This document shows positions 26,219 through 34,300 of a DNA stretch of 64,000 nucleotides, piece after piece; the first letter of the stretch is position 1; every line of letters starts with the position of its first letter. The notes beneath the pieces were generated by a model, which was not told the origin of the DNA, ran no database searches, and worked only from the letters and a program-made list of their open reading frames with translations. This DNA is from Sphingomonas sp. PP-F2F-G114-C0414 (GTDB taxonomy: Bacteria > Pseudomonadota > Alphaproteobacteria > Sphingomonadales > Sphingomonadaceae). The position numbers and the translations under genes were made by a program. The stretch lies in NCBI RefSeq assembly GCF_003688595.1, contig NZ_RCWT01000009.1, positions 744,001-808,000 of the forward strand. Direction: 5' to 3'.

Positions 26219-26938
26219 ATGATCTCGGAAAAATTCCTCATGGGGCGCGGCCGCCATGAGCTGAGCAACGAAGAAAAGCAGGTGCTGGAGGACGGCATCG
26301 AATCCGTGCGGCAGGTGCCCGCGCGCAAACAGATCGTCCGCGCGGGCGATCTGATCGAGACGAGCACGCTGCTGATCGAGGGCTTCGTGTGCCGCTATAT
26401 GGACGATCGCGAAGGCCAGCGTCAGCTGGTCGCGGTGCATGTGCCGGGCGATTTCGTCGACCTCCATGCCTTCCCGATGAAGCGGCTCGATCACGACATC
26501 GCCACGCTGGGGCCGGTGAAGATCGCCTGCTTCGAACACCGTACGCTCCAGACGATCACCGAGCGCTATCCGCATCTGACGAAAAAGCTGTGGTTCAGCA
26601 CGCTGCTCGATGCGGCGATGCACCGCGAGTGGATCTTCCGGCTCGGGCGGCTCGGCGCCGAAGGGCGGATCGCGCATCTGTTCTGCGAACTGAACGCGCG
26701 GCTCGAGATGATCGGGATGGCGGCTGACGGACAGTTCATGTTGCCGATGACCCAGCCCGATCTGGCGGAGGCGACGGGGTTGACGGGAGTCCACGTCAAC
26801 CGCGTGTTGCGCGTGCTGCGCGAGCGTGAATTGCTGACGTTCAAGGGCGGGCAGGTCTGCATTCTCGACCAGCAGAAACTCGCCAAGCTTGCCGAATTCG
26901 AACCGCAGTATCTGTATGGCACGCACACGGACCAGTGA
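26219..26938 (+). CDS. Crp/Fnr family transcriptional regulator
   Basis: The 239-residue protein has a cyclic-nucleotide-binding-like sensor domain (residues 25-145; IVRAGDLIETSTLLIEGFVC, VHVPGDFVDLHAF) and a C-terminal helix-turn-helix (MTQPDLAEATGLTGVHVNRV, LRVLRERELLTFKGGQVCIL). It lacks the N-terminal Cys cluster of oxygen-sensing FNR. AAGGGG sits just before the ATG at 26219; a GTG at 26213 is too close to it. Divergent from the YqcI/YcgG-DUF1989 pair 130 bases away, which it may regulate. Confidence 0.9.
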   Translation: MISEKFLMGRGRHELSNEEKQVLEDGIESVRQVPARKQIVRAGDLIETSTLLIEGFVCRYMDDREGQRQLVAVHVPGDFVDLHAFPMKRLDHDIATLGPVKIACFEHRTLQTITERYPHLTKKLWFSTLLDAAMHREWIFRLGRLGAEGRIAHLFCELNARLEMIGMAADGQFMLPMTQPDLAEATGLTGVHVNRVLRVLRERELLTFKGGQVCILDQQKLAKLAEFEPQYLYGTHTDQ

Positions 26939-27045
26939 ACCGGAATAGTGTCGCGGATCGGCGAAGATCGCGTCCGATCCTGCGGCAGGGTTCCGCATTG
27001 TGACTTTATCACTATGCTACCCGGGACATCGACCGGGAGATCCAT

Positions 27046-29187
27046 GTGCAATTTCTATACTTCGCCGCCAGCGCCGTCGCGCTGATGGCGTCTACCTCCG
27101 TCGTCGCGCAGCTCGCGCCCGCCGCCCAGCCACCGACGACGCCAGCCACGAACCCCTTGCTCGCGGACTGGACCGGTCCGCTGGGTGGAGTGCCGCCCTG
27201 GGACAAGGTTCGCCCCGAACTGTTCCCGCAGGCGTTCGAGACGACTCTCGCCGAACGGACCGCGGACTACCGCAAGATCGCCGACAATCCGGCCAAGCCG
27301 ACCTTCGCCAACACCATCGTACCTATGCAGTTGGCCGGCAGGCGCTACGGTCAGGTGATGACGCTGTTCGGCGTGATGACCGGCAACATGAACACCCCGG
27401 CCTATCAGAAGCTCGACCGCGAATGGTCGCCCAAATTCTCCGCCGCGTCGGACGCGATCACGTTCGACAAGCCGCTGTTCGCGCGGATCCAGACGATCTA
27501 CGCAGGCCGCAATTCGAGCGGGTTGAGCGCGCAGCAGATCCGGCTCGTGACGCGGATCTACGACAGCTATGTGCGGCAGGGCGCCAAGCTGACCGACGCG
27601 CAGAAGACTCAGCTTTCGCAGTATAACCAGCAACTCGCGACCGCGTTCTCGACCTTCGGCGAGAAGCTGCTCGCCGACGAGAGCACCGCCATCGCGGTCG
27701 GCGATGAAGCACAGCTTGCCGGGCTTCCCGATAGCGTGAAGGCGGTGGCCAAGGCTGCCGCTACCGAGCGGAAGCTGCCGGGCTTCGCGATCGTCAACAC
27801 GCGGTCGGCGGTCGATCCCGTGCTGACCTACGCCACCGATCGTGCGCTGCGCGAGAAGGTGTGGCGCGCGTTCGTCAACCGCGGCGACAATGGCGATGCG
27901 AACGACACGAACGCGACGATCGCGCAGATCGTCAAGCTCCGCGCCGACCGCGCACATCTGCTCGGGTTCAAGACGCATGCCGACTGGCGGATGCAGGACA
28001 CGATGGCCAAGACGCCCGCCGCGGCGATGAACCTGATGATGCGCGTCTGGCCCGCCGCCAAGGCGCGCGTGGCCGAGGAACTCGCGGACATGCAGAAGGT
28101 CGCCGGCACCTCGCTGACGATCGAGCCGTGGGATTACCGCTTCTACCAGGAGAAGGTGCGGAAAGCTCGGTACGACCTCGATCAGGCGCAGCTGAAGCCG
28201 TATTTCGAGCTGGGGAACATCATCCAGGGTTCGCTGTACGCCGCCAACCGGCTGTACGGGCTGAACTTCAAGGAGATCACCGGCACCGTGCCCGTGTTCG
28301 AACCGAACATGCGCGTGTGGAGCGTGACCGACAAGAACGGCAAGGATGTCGGGCTGTTCTATCGCGACGATTTCGCGCGGACCGGCAAGCGATCGGGTGC
28401 GTGGGCGAACACGTATCGTGGGCAACGTGGGCTCGCGCCGGCGCAGCTCGTGCTGTCGTCTAACAACAACAATTTCGCCAAGGGCGCGCCCGGCGAGCCG
28501 ATCCTGATCAGCCTCGACGATGCGCAGACGCTGTTCCACGAGTTCGGCCACGCGATCCACGCGATGCTCCAGAACGTCTATTATCCGGGGCTCGCCGGCA
28601 CGCCGCGCGACTTCGTCGAATATCCGAGCCAGGTGAACGAGCATTGGCTGCTGACCCGCGACGTGCTCGACAAATATGCGCGGCATTACCAGACCAAGGC
28701 GGCGATGCCGCAGGCGTTGCTCGACAAGATCGAGCAGTCGAGCAAGTTCAACGAGGGCTTCAAGACCGCGGAATATCTGTCGTCGGCGATCGTCGACATG
28801 AAGATCCACACCGTCCCCGACGGCGTGATCGACCCCGACAAGTTCGAGGCCGCGACGCTCGCCGAAATCGGCATGCCGAAGCAGCTAGTGATGCGCCACC
28901 GCGTGCCGCAGTTCCAGCATCTGTTCGCCTCGGACAGCTATTCGGCGGGCTATTACAGCTACCTGTGGTCCGAGACGATGGACGCGGACACCTTCGCGGC
29001 GTTCGAGGAGGCGGGCAGTCCATGGGACAAGCCGACCGCGGACAGGTTCGCGAAGATCCTGCTGTCGACGGGTAACGAGACCGATCGCGCCGAGGCGTAT
29101 CGTGCGTTCCGCGGGCGTGATCCCGACGTGAATGCGCTCCTCAAGAAGCGCGGCTTTCCGACACAAGCTCCGCAGGGGACGAAGTAA
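27046..29187 (+). CDS. dcp: M3 family metallopeptidase (peptidyl-dipeptidase Dcp-like)
   Basis: A 713-residue zinc peptidase starting with GTG after GGGAGA. A signal peptide (FAASAVALMASTSVVAQ) points to the periplasm. The catalytic motif FHEFGHAIHAML gives the HExxH zinc ligands and Glu, with the third ligand expected in the EYPSQVNEHWL region downstream. The ending DPDVNALLKKRGF is typical of the M3/Dcp family, which removes dipeptides from C-termini of peptides. Its stop overlaps the start of a transporter (TAATG), suggesting that peptide breakdown and uptake are linked. Confidence 0.92.
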   Translation: MQFLYFAASAVALMASTSVVAQLAPAAQPPTTPATNPLLADWTGPLGGVPPWDKVRPELFPQAFETTLAERTADYRKIADNPAKPTFANTIVPMQLAGRRYGQVMTLFGVMTGNMNTPAYQKLDREWSPKFSAASDAITFDKPLFARIQTIYAGRNSSGLSAQQIRLVTRIYDSYVRQGAKLTDAQKTQLSQYNQQLATAFSTFGEKLLADESTAIAVGDEAQLAGLPDSVKAVAKAAATERKLPGFAIVNTRSAVDPVLTYATDRALREKVWRAFVNRGDNGDANDTNATIAQIVKLRADRAHLLGFKTHADWRMQDTMAKTPAAAMNLMMRVWPAAKARVAEELADMQKVAGTSLTIEPWDYRFYQEKVRKARYDLDQAQLKPYFELGNIIQGSLYAANRLYGLNFKEITGTVPVFEPNMRVWSVTDKNGKDVGLFYRDDFARTGKRSGAWANTYRGQRGLAPAQLVLSSNNNNFAKGAPGEPILISLDDAQTLFHEFGHAIHAMLQNVYYPGLAGTPRDFVEYPSQVNEHWLLTRDVLDKYARHYQTKAAMPQALLDKIEQSSKFNEGFKTAEYLSSAIVDMKIHTVPDGVIDPDKFEAATLAEIGMPKQLVMRHRVPQFQHLFASDSYSAGYYSYLWSETMDADTFAAFEEAGSPWDKPTADRFAKILLSTGNETDRAEAYRAFRGRDPDVNALLKKRGFPTQAPQGTK

Positions 29188-30476
29188 TGGCACCCGATCA
29201 GAAAACGCGCCTCAAGGCGATCATCGGTGGATCGACCGGCAATCTGGTCGAATGGTTCGACTGGTACGTCTATTCCGCCTTCACCCTGTATTTCGCACCG
29301 CATTTCTTCCCGTCGACCGATCGCACCGCGCAGTTGCTCAGCACGGCGGCGGTCTTCGCGGTCGGCTTCCTGATGCGGCCGATCGGTGCATGGATCATGG
29401 GCATCTATGCGGATCGCCATGGTCGCAAGGCGGGGCTGACGGTGTCGGTCACGCTGATGTGCGCGGGCTCGCTGATCATCGCGTGCACGCCGGGCTATGA
29501 GACGATCGGCGTCTTCGCACCGACGATGCTGGTGATCGCGCGGTTGATGCAGGGTCTGTCGGTCGGCGGCGAATACGGCGCGTCGGCGACGTACCTGACC
29601 GAGATGGCGGGCAAGAACCGCCGCGGGTTCTTTTCGTCGTTCCAGTACGTTACGCTGATCTCGGGCCAGCTGCTCGCGATCTGCGTGCTGCTGATCCTCC
29701 AATCGACGATGAGCGAGGCGGCGCTCGATTCCTGGGGCTGGCGCATCCCGTTCGCGATCGGCGCGGTGCTCGCCGTGGTCGTGTTCTACATCCGTCGTGG
29801 CCTTGCCGAGACGCAGAGCTTCGAGAATGCCAAGGCTGACGCAGGCGACGGCAAGCCCAAGTCGGGCTTCATCCAGCTGATCACCAAGCATCCGCGCGAG
29901 ACGATCACGGTGATGCTGCTGACCGCTGGCGGTACGCTCGCCTTCTATGCCTACTCGATCTACATGCAGAAGTTCCTGGTCAACACCAGCGGGTTCAGCC
30001 GCGAAGTGGCGAGCCAGATCAACGCCGCGACGCTGTTCGTGTTCATGCTGTTGCAGCCGATCGCGGGCGGGCTTTCGGACAAGATCGGGCGCAAGCCGCT
30101 GATGGTCGGGTTCGGCATTGCCGGCGTGCTGTTCACCTACCCGATCTTCGCCGCACTGGAGACCGCGACCAACCCGATCTATGCTGGCCTGCTGGTGATG
30201 GCGGCGCTGGTGATCGTGACGGGCTATACGTCGATCAATGCGGTCGTGAAGGCGGAACTGTTCCCGGCGCACATTCGCGCGCTTGGCGTCGCCTTGCCCT
30301 ATGCGCTCGCCAACACGCTGTTCGGCGGGACCGCGGAGTTCGTCGCGCTGAAGTTCAAGGGCGCGGGCTTCGAACGCGGCTTCTACTGGTATGTGACGGC
30401 GATGATCGCGGTGTCGCTGGTCGTGTACCTGCGCATGAAGGACACGCGGACGAACAGTCAGATCGTCGAGGATTGA
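29187..30476 (+). CDS. MFS transporter, metabolite:H+ symporter (MHS) family
   Basis: A 429-residue, twelve-segment transporter. MHS hallmarks: GNLVEWFDWYVYSAFTLYFA, the loop GIYADRHGRKAGL, ARLMQGLSVGGEYGASATYL, and the second-half loop GGLSDKIGRKPLM. Relatives move 2-oxoglutarate, proline/betaine or other organic acids with protons. The ATG overlaps the peptidase stop, so it may import products of that enzyme; the substrate is not determined. Confidence 0.92.
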   Translation: MAPDQKTRLKAIIGGSTGNLVEWFDWYVYSAFTLYFAPHFFPSTDRTAQLLSTAAVFAVGFLMRPIGAWIMGIYADRHGRKAGLTVSVTLMCAGSLIIACTPGYETIGVFAPTMLVIARLMQGLSVGGEYGASATYLTEMAGKNRRGFFSSFQYVTLISGQLLAICVLLILQSTMSEAALDSWGWRIPFAIGAVLAVVVFYIRRGLAETQSFENAKADAGDGKPKSGFIQLITKHPRETITVMLLTAGGTLAFYAYSIYMQKFLVNTSGFSREVASQINAATLFVFMLLQPIAGGLSDKIGRKPLMVGFGIAGVLFTYPIFAALETATNPIYAGLLVMAALVIVTGYTSINAVVKAELFPAHIRALGVALPYALANTLFGGTAEFVALKFKGAGFERGFYWYVTAMIAVSLVVYLRMKDTRTNSQIVED

Positions 30477-30484
30477 ACTTACTG

Positions 30485-30590
30485 CTCCCTCTCCCCTGCA
30501 GGGAGAGGGCTGGGGTGAGGGGCTGTTCCAGGGGCGATGCGCTGCTTGGCTGCCCCTCACCCCGACCCTCTCCCCGGAGGGGAGAGGGAG
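30485..30590. repeat. Intergenic palindromic repeat (CCCTCTCCCC family)
   Basis: Two inverted-repeat arms, each itself a small hairpin (CCCTCTCCCC...GGAGAGGG type), flank a short spacer. It lies between convergent genes and could act as a two-way terminator. Related copies occur at 44578-44689 and partly at 57586-57623. Confidence 0.75.
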
Positions 30591-30596
30591 AAGGAA

Positions 30597-31946
30597 TTAG
30601 CGCGGGAGCTCGATGATCGCGTCGAGACCGCCAGCCGCGCGGTTGACCAAGCGGATCTCACCGCCAGCTTCCCGGACGATCGCGCGGGCCAGCGCTAGGC
30701 CCAAGCCGATCCCCCCCGTCTCCCGGTTCCGCGAACTCTCCAACCGCGTGAAGGCATCGAACACGTCGCCCATCCGATCCTCGGGGATACCGGGCCCCTG
30801 GTCCGCGACGACGATCGCCACGGTCTTCGCACCCGCCTCGACACGCACCTCCGCCGACACGCCGTATTTGATGGCATTCTCGATCAGATTGCGCACCGCG
30901 CGGCGCATCAGCGACGGCCGCAATCGCATCCGCAACCGATCCGCCTCGACGAAGCTCACATCGCTGCCGATGTCGCGAAAATCCTCGACCACCGCATCGA
31001 CCAGCGCCGCCAGATCGACATCGGTCGGCGGCTCGCTCGGCCGTCCCAGCCGCGCCAGCGACAGGATGTCGTCGAGCGTCCGGTTCATTTCCGCCACCGT
31101 GTCGATCATCTTGGCGCGATCGGTATCGTCCTCGACCGATTCGATCCGCACGCGCAGCGCGGCGAGCGGCGTCCGCAGATCATGCCCGATCGCGCCGAGC
31201 ATGCGGTCCTTCTCGTCGAGCATGCCCGTCACGCGCAGCCTTAACGCGTTGAACGCAGTGATCAGTGCGGCGACGTCGTCGGGCCCTTCCGCCGGCATCG
31301 GCGCGCCGGGTTCGCCGGGCCGGAACCGCTCCGCCGCGACGCGCAGGTCACGTAGCGGGCGCGACAGTCGGCGGACGATCCACAGCACCGGCAACAGGAC
31401 GATGATGTAGAGGATCGCGGTCTGGCTCAGCAACGCGAACAGCAGGCGCGCACCGGGTTGCGGCCAGGGCGCGGTGATCGTCAGCCAGCCGCGGCCGGGT
31501 TGTTCGACCGCGATCAACAGCGTGGCGCCATCGCGTTCGCCGCGGCGGATCCCCGCACGGCGGCGATTGTCGCGGTCGCTGTCGTCGTCGAGCGTCGAGG
31601 GCTGGAGCCCGGTATCGATCCGCCCGACCGTCACGCCCTGATCCCCGAGCTGGCGGCGAAGTTCGGCGGCGACCTCGGGATGGCGCTCGTCTCCGATCCG
31701 TCGGATCGGATCGGCGGGAAGACGGCGGACGCGGCCGCGATCCGCGGTCAGGGGACGCCCGCCATGCGCCTCGCGGTCGAGCGCATCGGCGATCCGGGTC
31801 GCGACCGGGCGGGTCGCCTGCGAAAGGCGAAACTCGATCCGATCGCGCAGGACCAGACCGAAGTTGATCGCCTGCGCGACGAACAGCGCGAGCGCGATCA
31901 GCAACGCCATCTGCCCGGCCAGATTGCGCGGCCACGGGCGGGTCAT
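30597..31946 (-). CDS. Sensor histidine kinase, EnvZ-like
   Basis: The 449-residue membrane kinase has segments at about 12-30 and 167-190 enclosing a periplasmic sensor region rich in Arg and Asp, then HAMP, a HisKA box (MLGAIGHDLRTPLAALRVRI, with the acceptor His) and an ATPase domain with NLIENAIKYG, VADQGPGIPED and GGIGLGLALARAI. It is downstream of its OmpR-type partner. The stimulus is unknown. Confidence 0.93.
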   Translation of the reverse strand: MTRPWPRNLAGQMALLIALALFVAQAINFGLVLRDRIEFRLSQATRPVATRIADALDREAHGGRPLTADRGRVRRLPADPIRRIGDERHPEVAAELRRQLGDQGVTVGRIDTGLQPSTLDDDSDRDNRRRAGIRRGERDGATLLIAVEQPGRGWLTITAPWPQPGARLLFALLSQTAILYIIVLLPVLWIVRRLSRPLRDLRVAAERFRPGEPGAPMPAEGPDDVAALITAFNALRLRVTGMLDEKDRMLGAIGHDLRTPLAALRVRIESVEDDTDRAKMIDTVAEMNRTLDDILSLARLGRPSEPPTDVDLAALVDAVVEDFRDIGSDVSFVEADRLRMRLRPSLMRRAVRNLIENAIKYGVSAEVRVEAGAKTVAIVVADQGPGIPEDRMGDVFDAFTRLESSRNRETGGIGLGLALARAIVREAGGEIRLVNRAAGGLDAIIELPR

Positions 31947-31954
31947 GAGCGTAG

Positions 31955-32010
31955 GATCACGGGCGGGTAATCACAGGCGGGCGATCACGGGCGGGCGATC
32001 ACAGGCGGGT
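31955..32010. repeat. Four tandem 14-base repeats at the end of the regulator gene
   Basis: Four units of consensus GATCAC(G/A)GGCGGG(T/C) run head to tail at 31955, 31969, 31983 and 31997. The last unit contains the stop codon and final codons of the response regulator gene. Units alternate G and A at position 7. Confidence 0.85.
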
Positions 32011-32736
32011 CACTTCGGCGGCCAGCGTATAGCCGCCACCCCAGACCGTCTTGATCAACTCGGGCGTCTTGGCATCGGTCTCGATCTTGCGCCGCAACCG
32101 GCTGACCTGATTGTCGACCGCGCGATCGAACGCCGCGGCCTCGCGCCCCTGCGTCAGATCGAGCAACTGGTCGCGGGTCAGCACTTGGCGTGGCCGCGTG
32201 ACGAGCGCGAGCAGCAGGTTGTATTCGCCCGTCGACAGCGGCACCGACACGCCCTCGCGGTCGACCAGCGCACGCTCGCCCGATTTAAGCACCCAGCCGG
32301 CAAAGGCATAGGCGTTCGCCTCGGGCGCGTGCTGGCGCGCACCGCCCGCGGTCGCCCGCCGCAGGATGACCTTCACCCGGGTCGCCAGCTCGCGGGGCGA
32401 GAACGGCTTCACCACATAGTCGTCCGCGCCCATTTCGAGCCCGATGATCCGGTCGGTCTCCTCGGTGCGCGCGGTCAGCAGGATCACCGGCACGTCGCTG
32501 GTCGCGGCGATATGGCGGCACAGCGACAGCCCGTCCTCGCCCGGCATCATGATGTCGAGGATGACGAGATCGATCGCATACGCCGTCAGCCGCGTCCGCG
32601 CGCTTTCCGCATCGCCCGCCTGCGTGACGCGAAACCCCTGTTTGGTGAGGTACGCAGCCAACGGCTCGCGGATCGAGCGCTCGTCGTCGACGAGCAGCAG
32701 ATGCGGCATATCTCCCATCGGGGCAGTGTCTAGCAT
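31999..32736 (-). CDS. OmpR family response regulator
   Basis: Receiver domain with LLLVDDERS acidic pair, acceptor Asp in LVILDIMMPGEDGL, Thr in ILLTART and Lys in YVVKPFSPREL, followed by an OmpR/PhoB winged helix (VPLSTGEYNLLLALVTRP, LSRLRRKIETD, TVWGGGYTLAAEV). It is the cognate regulator of the kinase 50 bases downstream. Start may be the ATG at 32736, 32718 or 32709. The stop lies within the tandem repeat. Confidence 0.93.
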   Translation of the reverse strand: MLDTAPMGDMPHLLLVDDERSIREPLAAYLTKQGFRVTQAGDAESARTRLTAYAIDLVILDIMMPGEDGLSLCRHIAATSDVPVILLTARTEETDRIIGLEMGADDYVVKPFSPRELATRVKVILRRATAGGARQHAPEANAYAFAGWVLKSGERALVDREGVSVPLSTGEYNLLLALVTRPRQVLTRDQLLDLTQGREAAAFDRAVDNQVSRLRRKIETDAKTPELIKTVWGGGYTLAAEVTRL

Positions 32737-32787
32737 GGCGGCTGTCCAGAGGAAGCACCGGGGCGTGGTGCCTCCCCCCTTTCCGGA

Positions 32788-33309
32788 TTATCGAGCAGGG
32801 GCGGGGGCTGGTGCGGGCGGGGTGACGCCTTCGCGGCGTTCGCGCCGGTCGACATGGCGCATCTCGGCGGCATTGGCGCGCTCGGTCGCGTCGATCGTGC
32901 CGTCGTGATTGGCGTCCATCCGGTCGAACCGCCTGAGCGCGCGCGCCTCGAACTCCTCGCGCGTGACGCTGCCGTCGCGGTTCGGATCCATCCGCCGACC
33001 CATCCCGTCATGCTTGCGACCGCCCGGCGGGGGCACGGGCACGTCGCGGCCGCTGGCCACCATCCGGTCGTGCAGTGCCTCGCGATAGGCCTGCATCTCG
33101 CCGCCGCTCACCCGGCCGTCATGGTCGGTATCCATCTGCGCGAACCGCGCGTCGGCCTGCGCGATCGCTTCCGCGCGTGTGGCGACGCCGTCGTGATTGG
33201 CATCTTGCCGCATCATCGGCGGACGCGGGGTTACCGGCGCGGTCTGCGCGCTGGCGTCGGAGGTGATCGCGCTGGCGGCTAGCATCAGGGTGAGGACGGT
33301 CTTGCGCAT
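32788..33309 (-). CDS. Secreted EF-hand calcium-binding protein
   Basis: From the ATG at 33309 the 173-residue protein has a signal peptide (MRKTVLTLMLAASAITSDAS) and four EF-hand loops: DANHDGVATRAE, DTDHDGRVSGGE, DPNRDGSVTREE and DANHDGTIDATE, each with the usual Asp/Asn/Glu ligands. The tail is Pro/Ala-rich. It probably binds calcium in the periplasm. It lies directly upstream of the OmpR-type regulator gene on the same strand and may be tied to that system. Confidence 0.88.
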   Translation of the reverse strand: MRKTVLTLMLAASAITSDASAQTAPVTPRPPMMRQDANHDGVATRAEAIAQADARFAQMDTDHDGRVSGGEMQAYREALHDRMVASGRDVPVPPPGGRKHDGMGRRMDPNRDGSVTREEFEARALRRFDRMDANHDGTIDATERANAAEMRHVDRRERREGVTPPAPAPAPAR

Positions 33310-33421
33310 GTCGGACTCCGGCTGTGTGGGACGAATTCCCATCGAATGACGCCGGTCTAAGCCCCGGTTGTCGCAGGCTCTTGCCGCCGGGCCGCCAATG
33401 TGTCGCAAGATGTGCCGGATA

Positions 33422-34198
33422 TCAGGCGAAGATCGCGACGCTCTGCATCTGTTCCGCGACCGGCGTGCCGTCGGCGTTCCAGATCGCCATCTCCTGGCTC
33501 GAACTCCCCTCACGCGTGTAGTCGGTGGTCGCGCGAAGCAGCCACCAGCCGTCCTGCGTCACCGGCTGAGGCCCCAGGATGTTGAGCAGCCACGTCATCG
33601 AACTGAGCGGGGCGGGGCCGCCGAGCAGCTTCAGCGCGGCAGGCGGCAGGCAGTCCGCGATCGCGATCAGCTCGACCATCGGATCGAGCCCCTCGCGCTC
33701 GACCAGGCGCGCCCAGCGCAGCCACTCGGCGGGCCCGACGCTGTCGTCGCGACGATCGAGCAGATCGAAGTTGCGCGAGAACGCGACCCCGCTGTGGCCG
33801 CGGAAGGTCTGCGTGTCCGGCTCCGGCATCGGGAAGTCGGGCGCGCTGCCGGTCTGGTGATCGACGCGCGACTCGACCGCCGCCATGAACACGAACGTCG
33901 CGCGCAGGCCTAGCCCGGCCTCGCTCTCGACGTCGGCCTGGACGAACGCCGCGTTGCGCCCGCGCCGCAACCGCTGCGCCCGGATCGTGATATCGCCCGA
34001 CAGTGGCCCGATGAACGACACCTGCGCGGACCGCAGCGGCGGCAGGTCGATGTCGGACTGCTGCGCGGCGTGGAGCGCCAGCGCGGCGGAGAAGCCACCA
34101 TAGGCCGTGCGGCCTTGCGTCCAGTTCTCCGGCACGGTGCCACGCCAGCCCCCCTCGATCGGCTCGAGCGCGTCGATCGCCTGTTTGAGACTGGTCAT
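33422..34198 (-). CDS. Acyl-CoA thioesterase family protein (double hotdog)
   Basis: The protein of 258 residues (ATG at 34198) has two hotdog halves: GRTAYGGFSAALALHAAQQS and LRSAQVSFIGPLSGDITIRA in the first, MTWLLNILGP, WWLLRATTDYTREGSSSQEM and IWNADGTPVAEQMQSVAIFA in the second. This is the TesB-like acyl-CoA thioesterase fold. It lies just downstream of an acyl-CoA ligase gene on the same strand, separated by a repeat, so both probably act on the same fatty acyl compounds. Confidence 0.87.
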   Translation of the reverse strand: MTSLKQAIDALEPIEGGWRGTVPENWTQGRTAYGGFSAALALHAAQQSDIDLPPLRSAQVSFIGPLSGDITIRAQRLRRGRNAAFVQADVESEAGLGLRATFVFMAAVESRVDHQTGSAPDFPMPEPDTQTFRGHSGVAFSRNFDLLDRRDDSVGPAEWLRWARLVEREGLDPMVELIAIADCLPPAALKLLGGPAPLSSMTWLLNILGPQPVTQDGWWLLRATTDYTREGSSSQEMAIWNADGTPVAEQMQSVAIFA

Positions 34199-34216
34199 TA
34201 TGGTCCTTTCATCCTT

Positions 34217-34300
34217 CGTCATCCTGGGCTCGACCCAGGATCCAGAGCCAAGCATCGGAGCATTCGTGGCTCTGGATCCTGACGTTCGTCAGGATGACGG
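34217..34300. repeat. Palindromic repeat (CGTCATCCTG family)
   Basis: Outer arms CGTCATCCTG and CAGGATGACG, with inner arms GATCCAGAGCCA and TGGCTCTGGATC, form a long hairpin. It overlaps the last codons and stop of the acyl-CoA ligase. Copies occur at 42322-42404, 54079-54163 and 57846-57928. Confidence 0.85.

Noticed and set aside
27055..28809. 584-codon minus-strand frame opposite the M3 peptidase
   Set aside because: Antisense shadow; the peptidase frame carries HEFGH and a signal peptide.
28959..30560. 533-codon minus-strand frame opposite the MHS transporter
   Set aside because: Antisense shadow rich in His, Arg and Gln; the transporter frame is clearly real.
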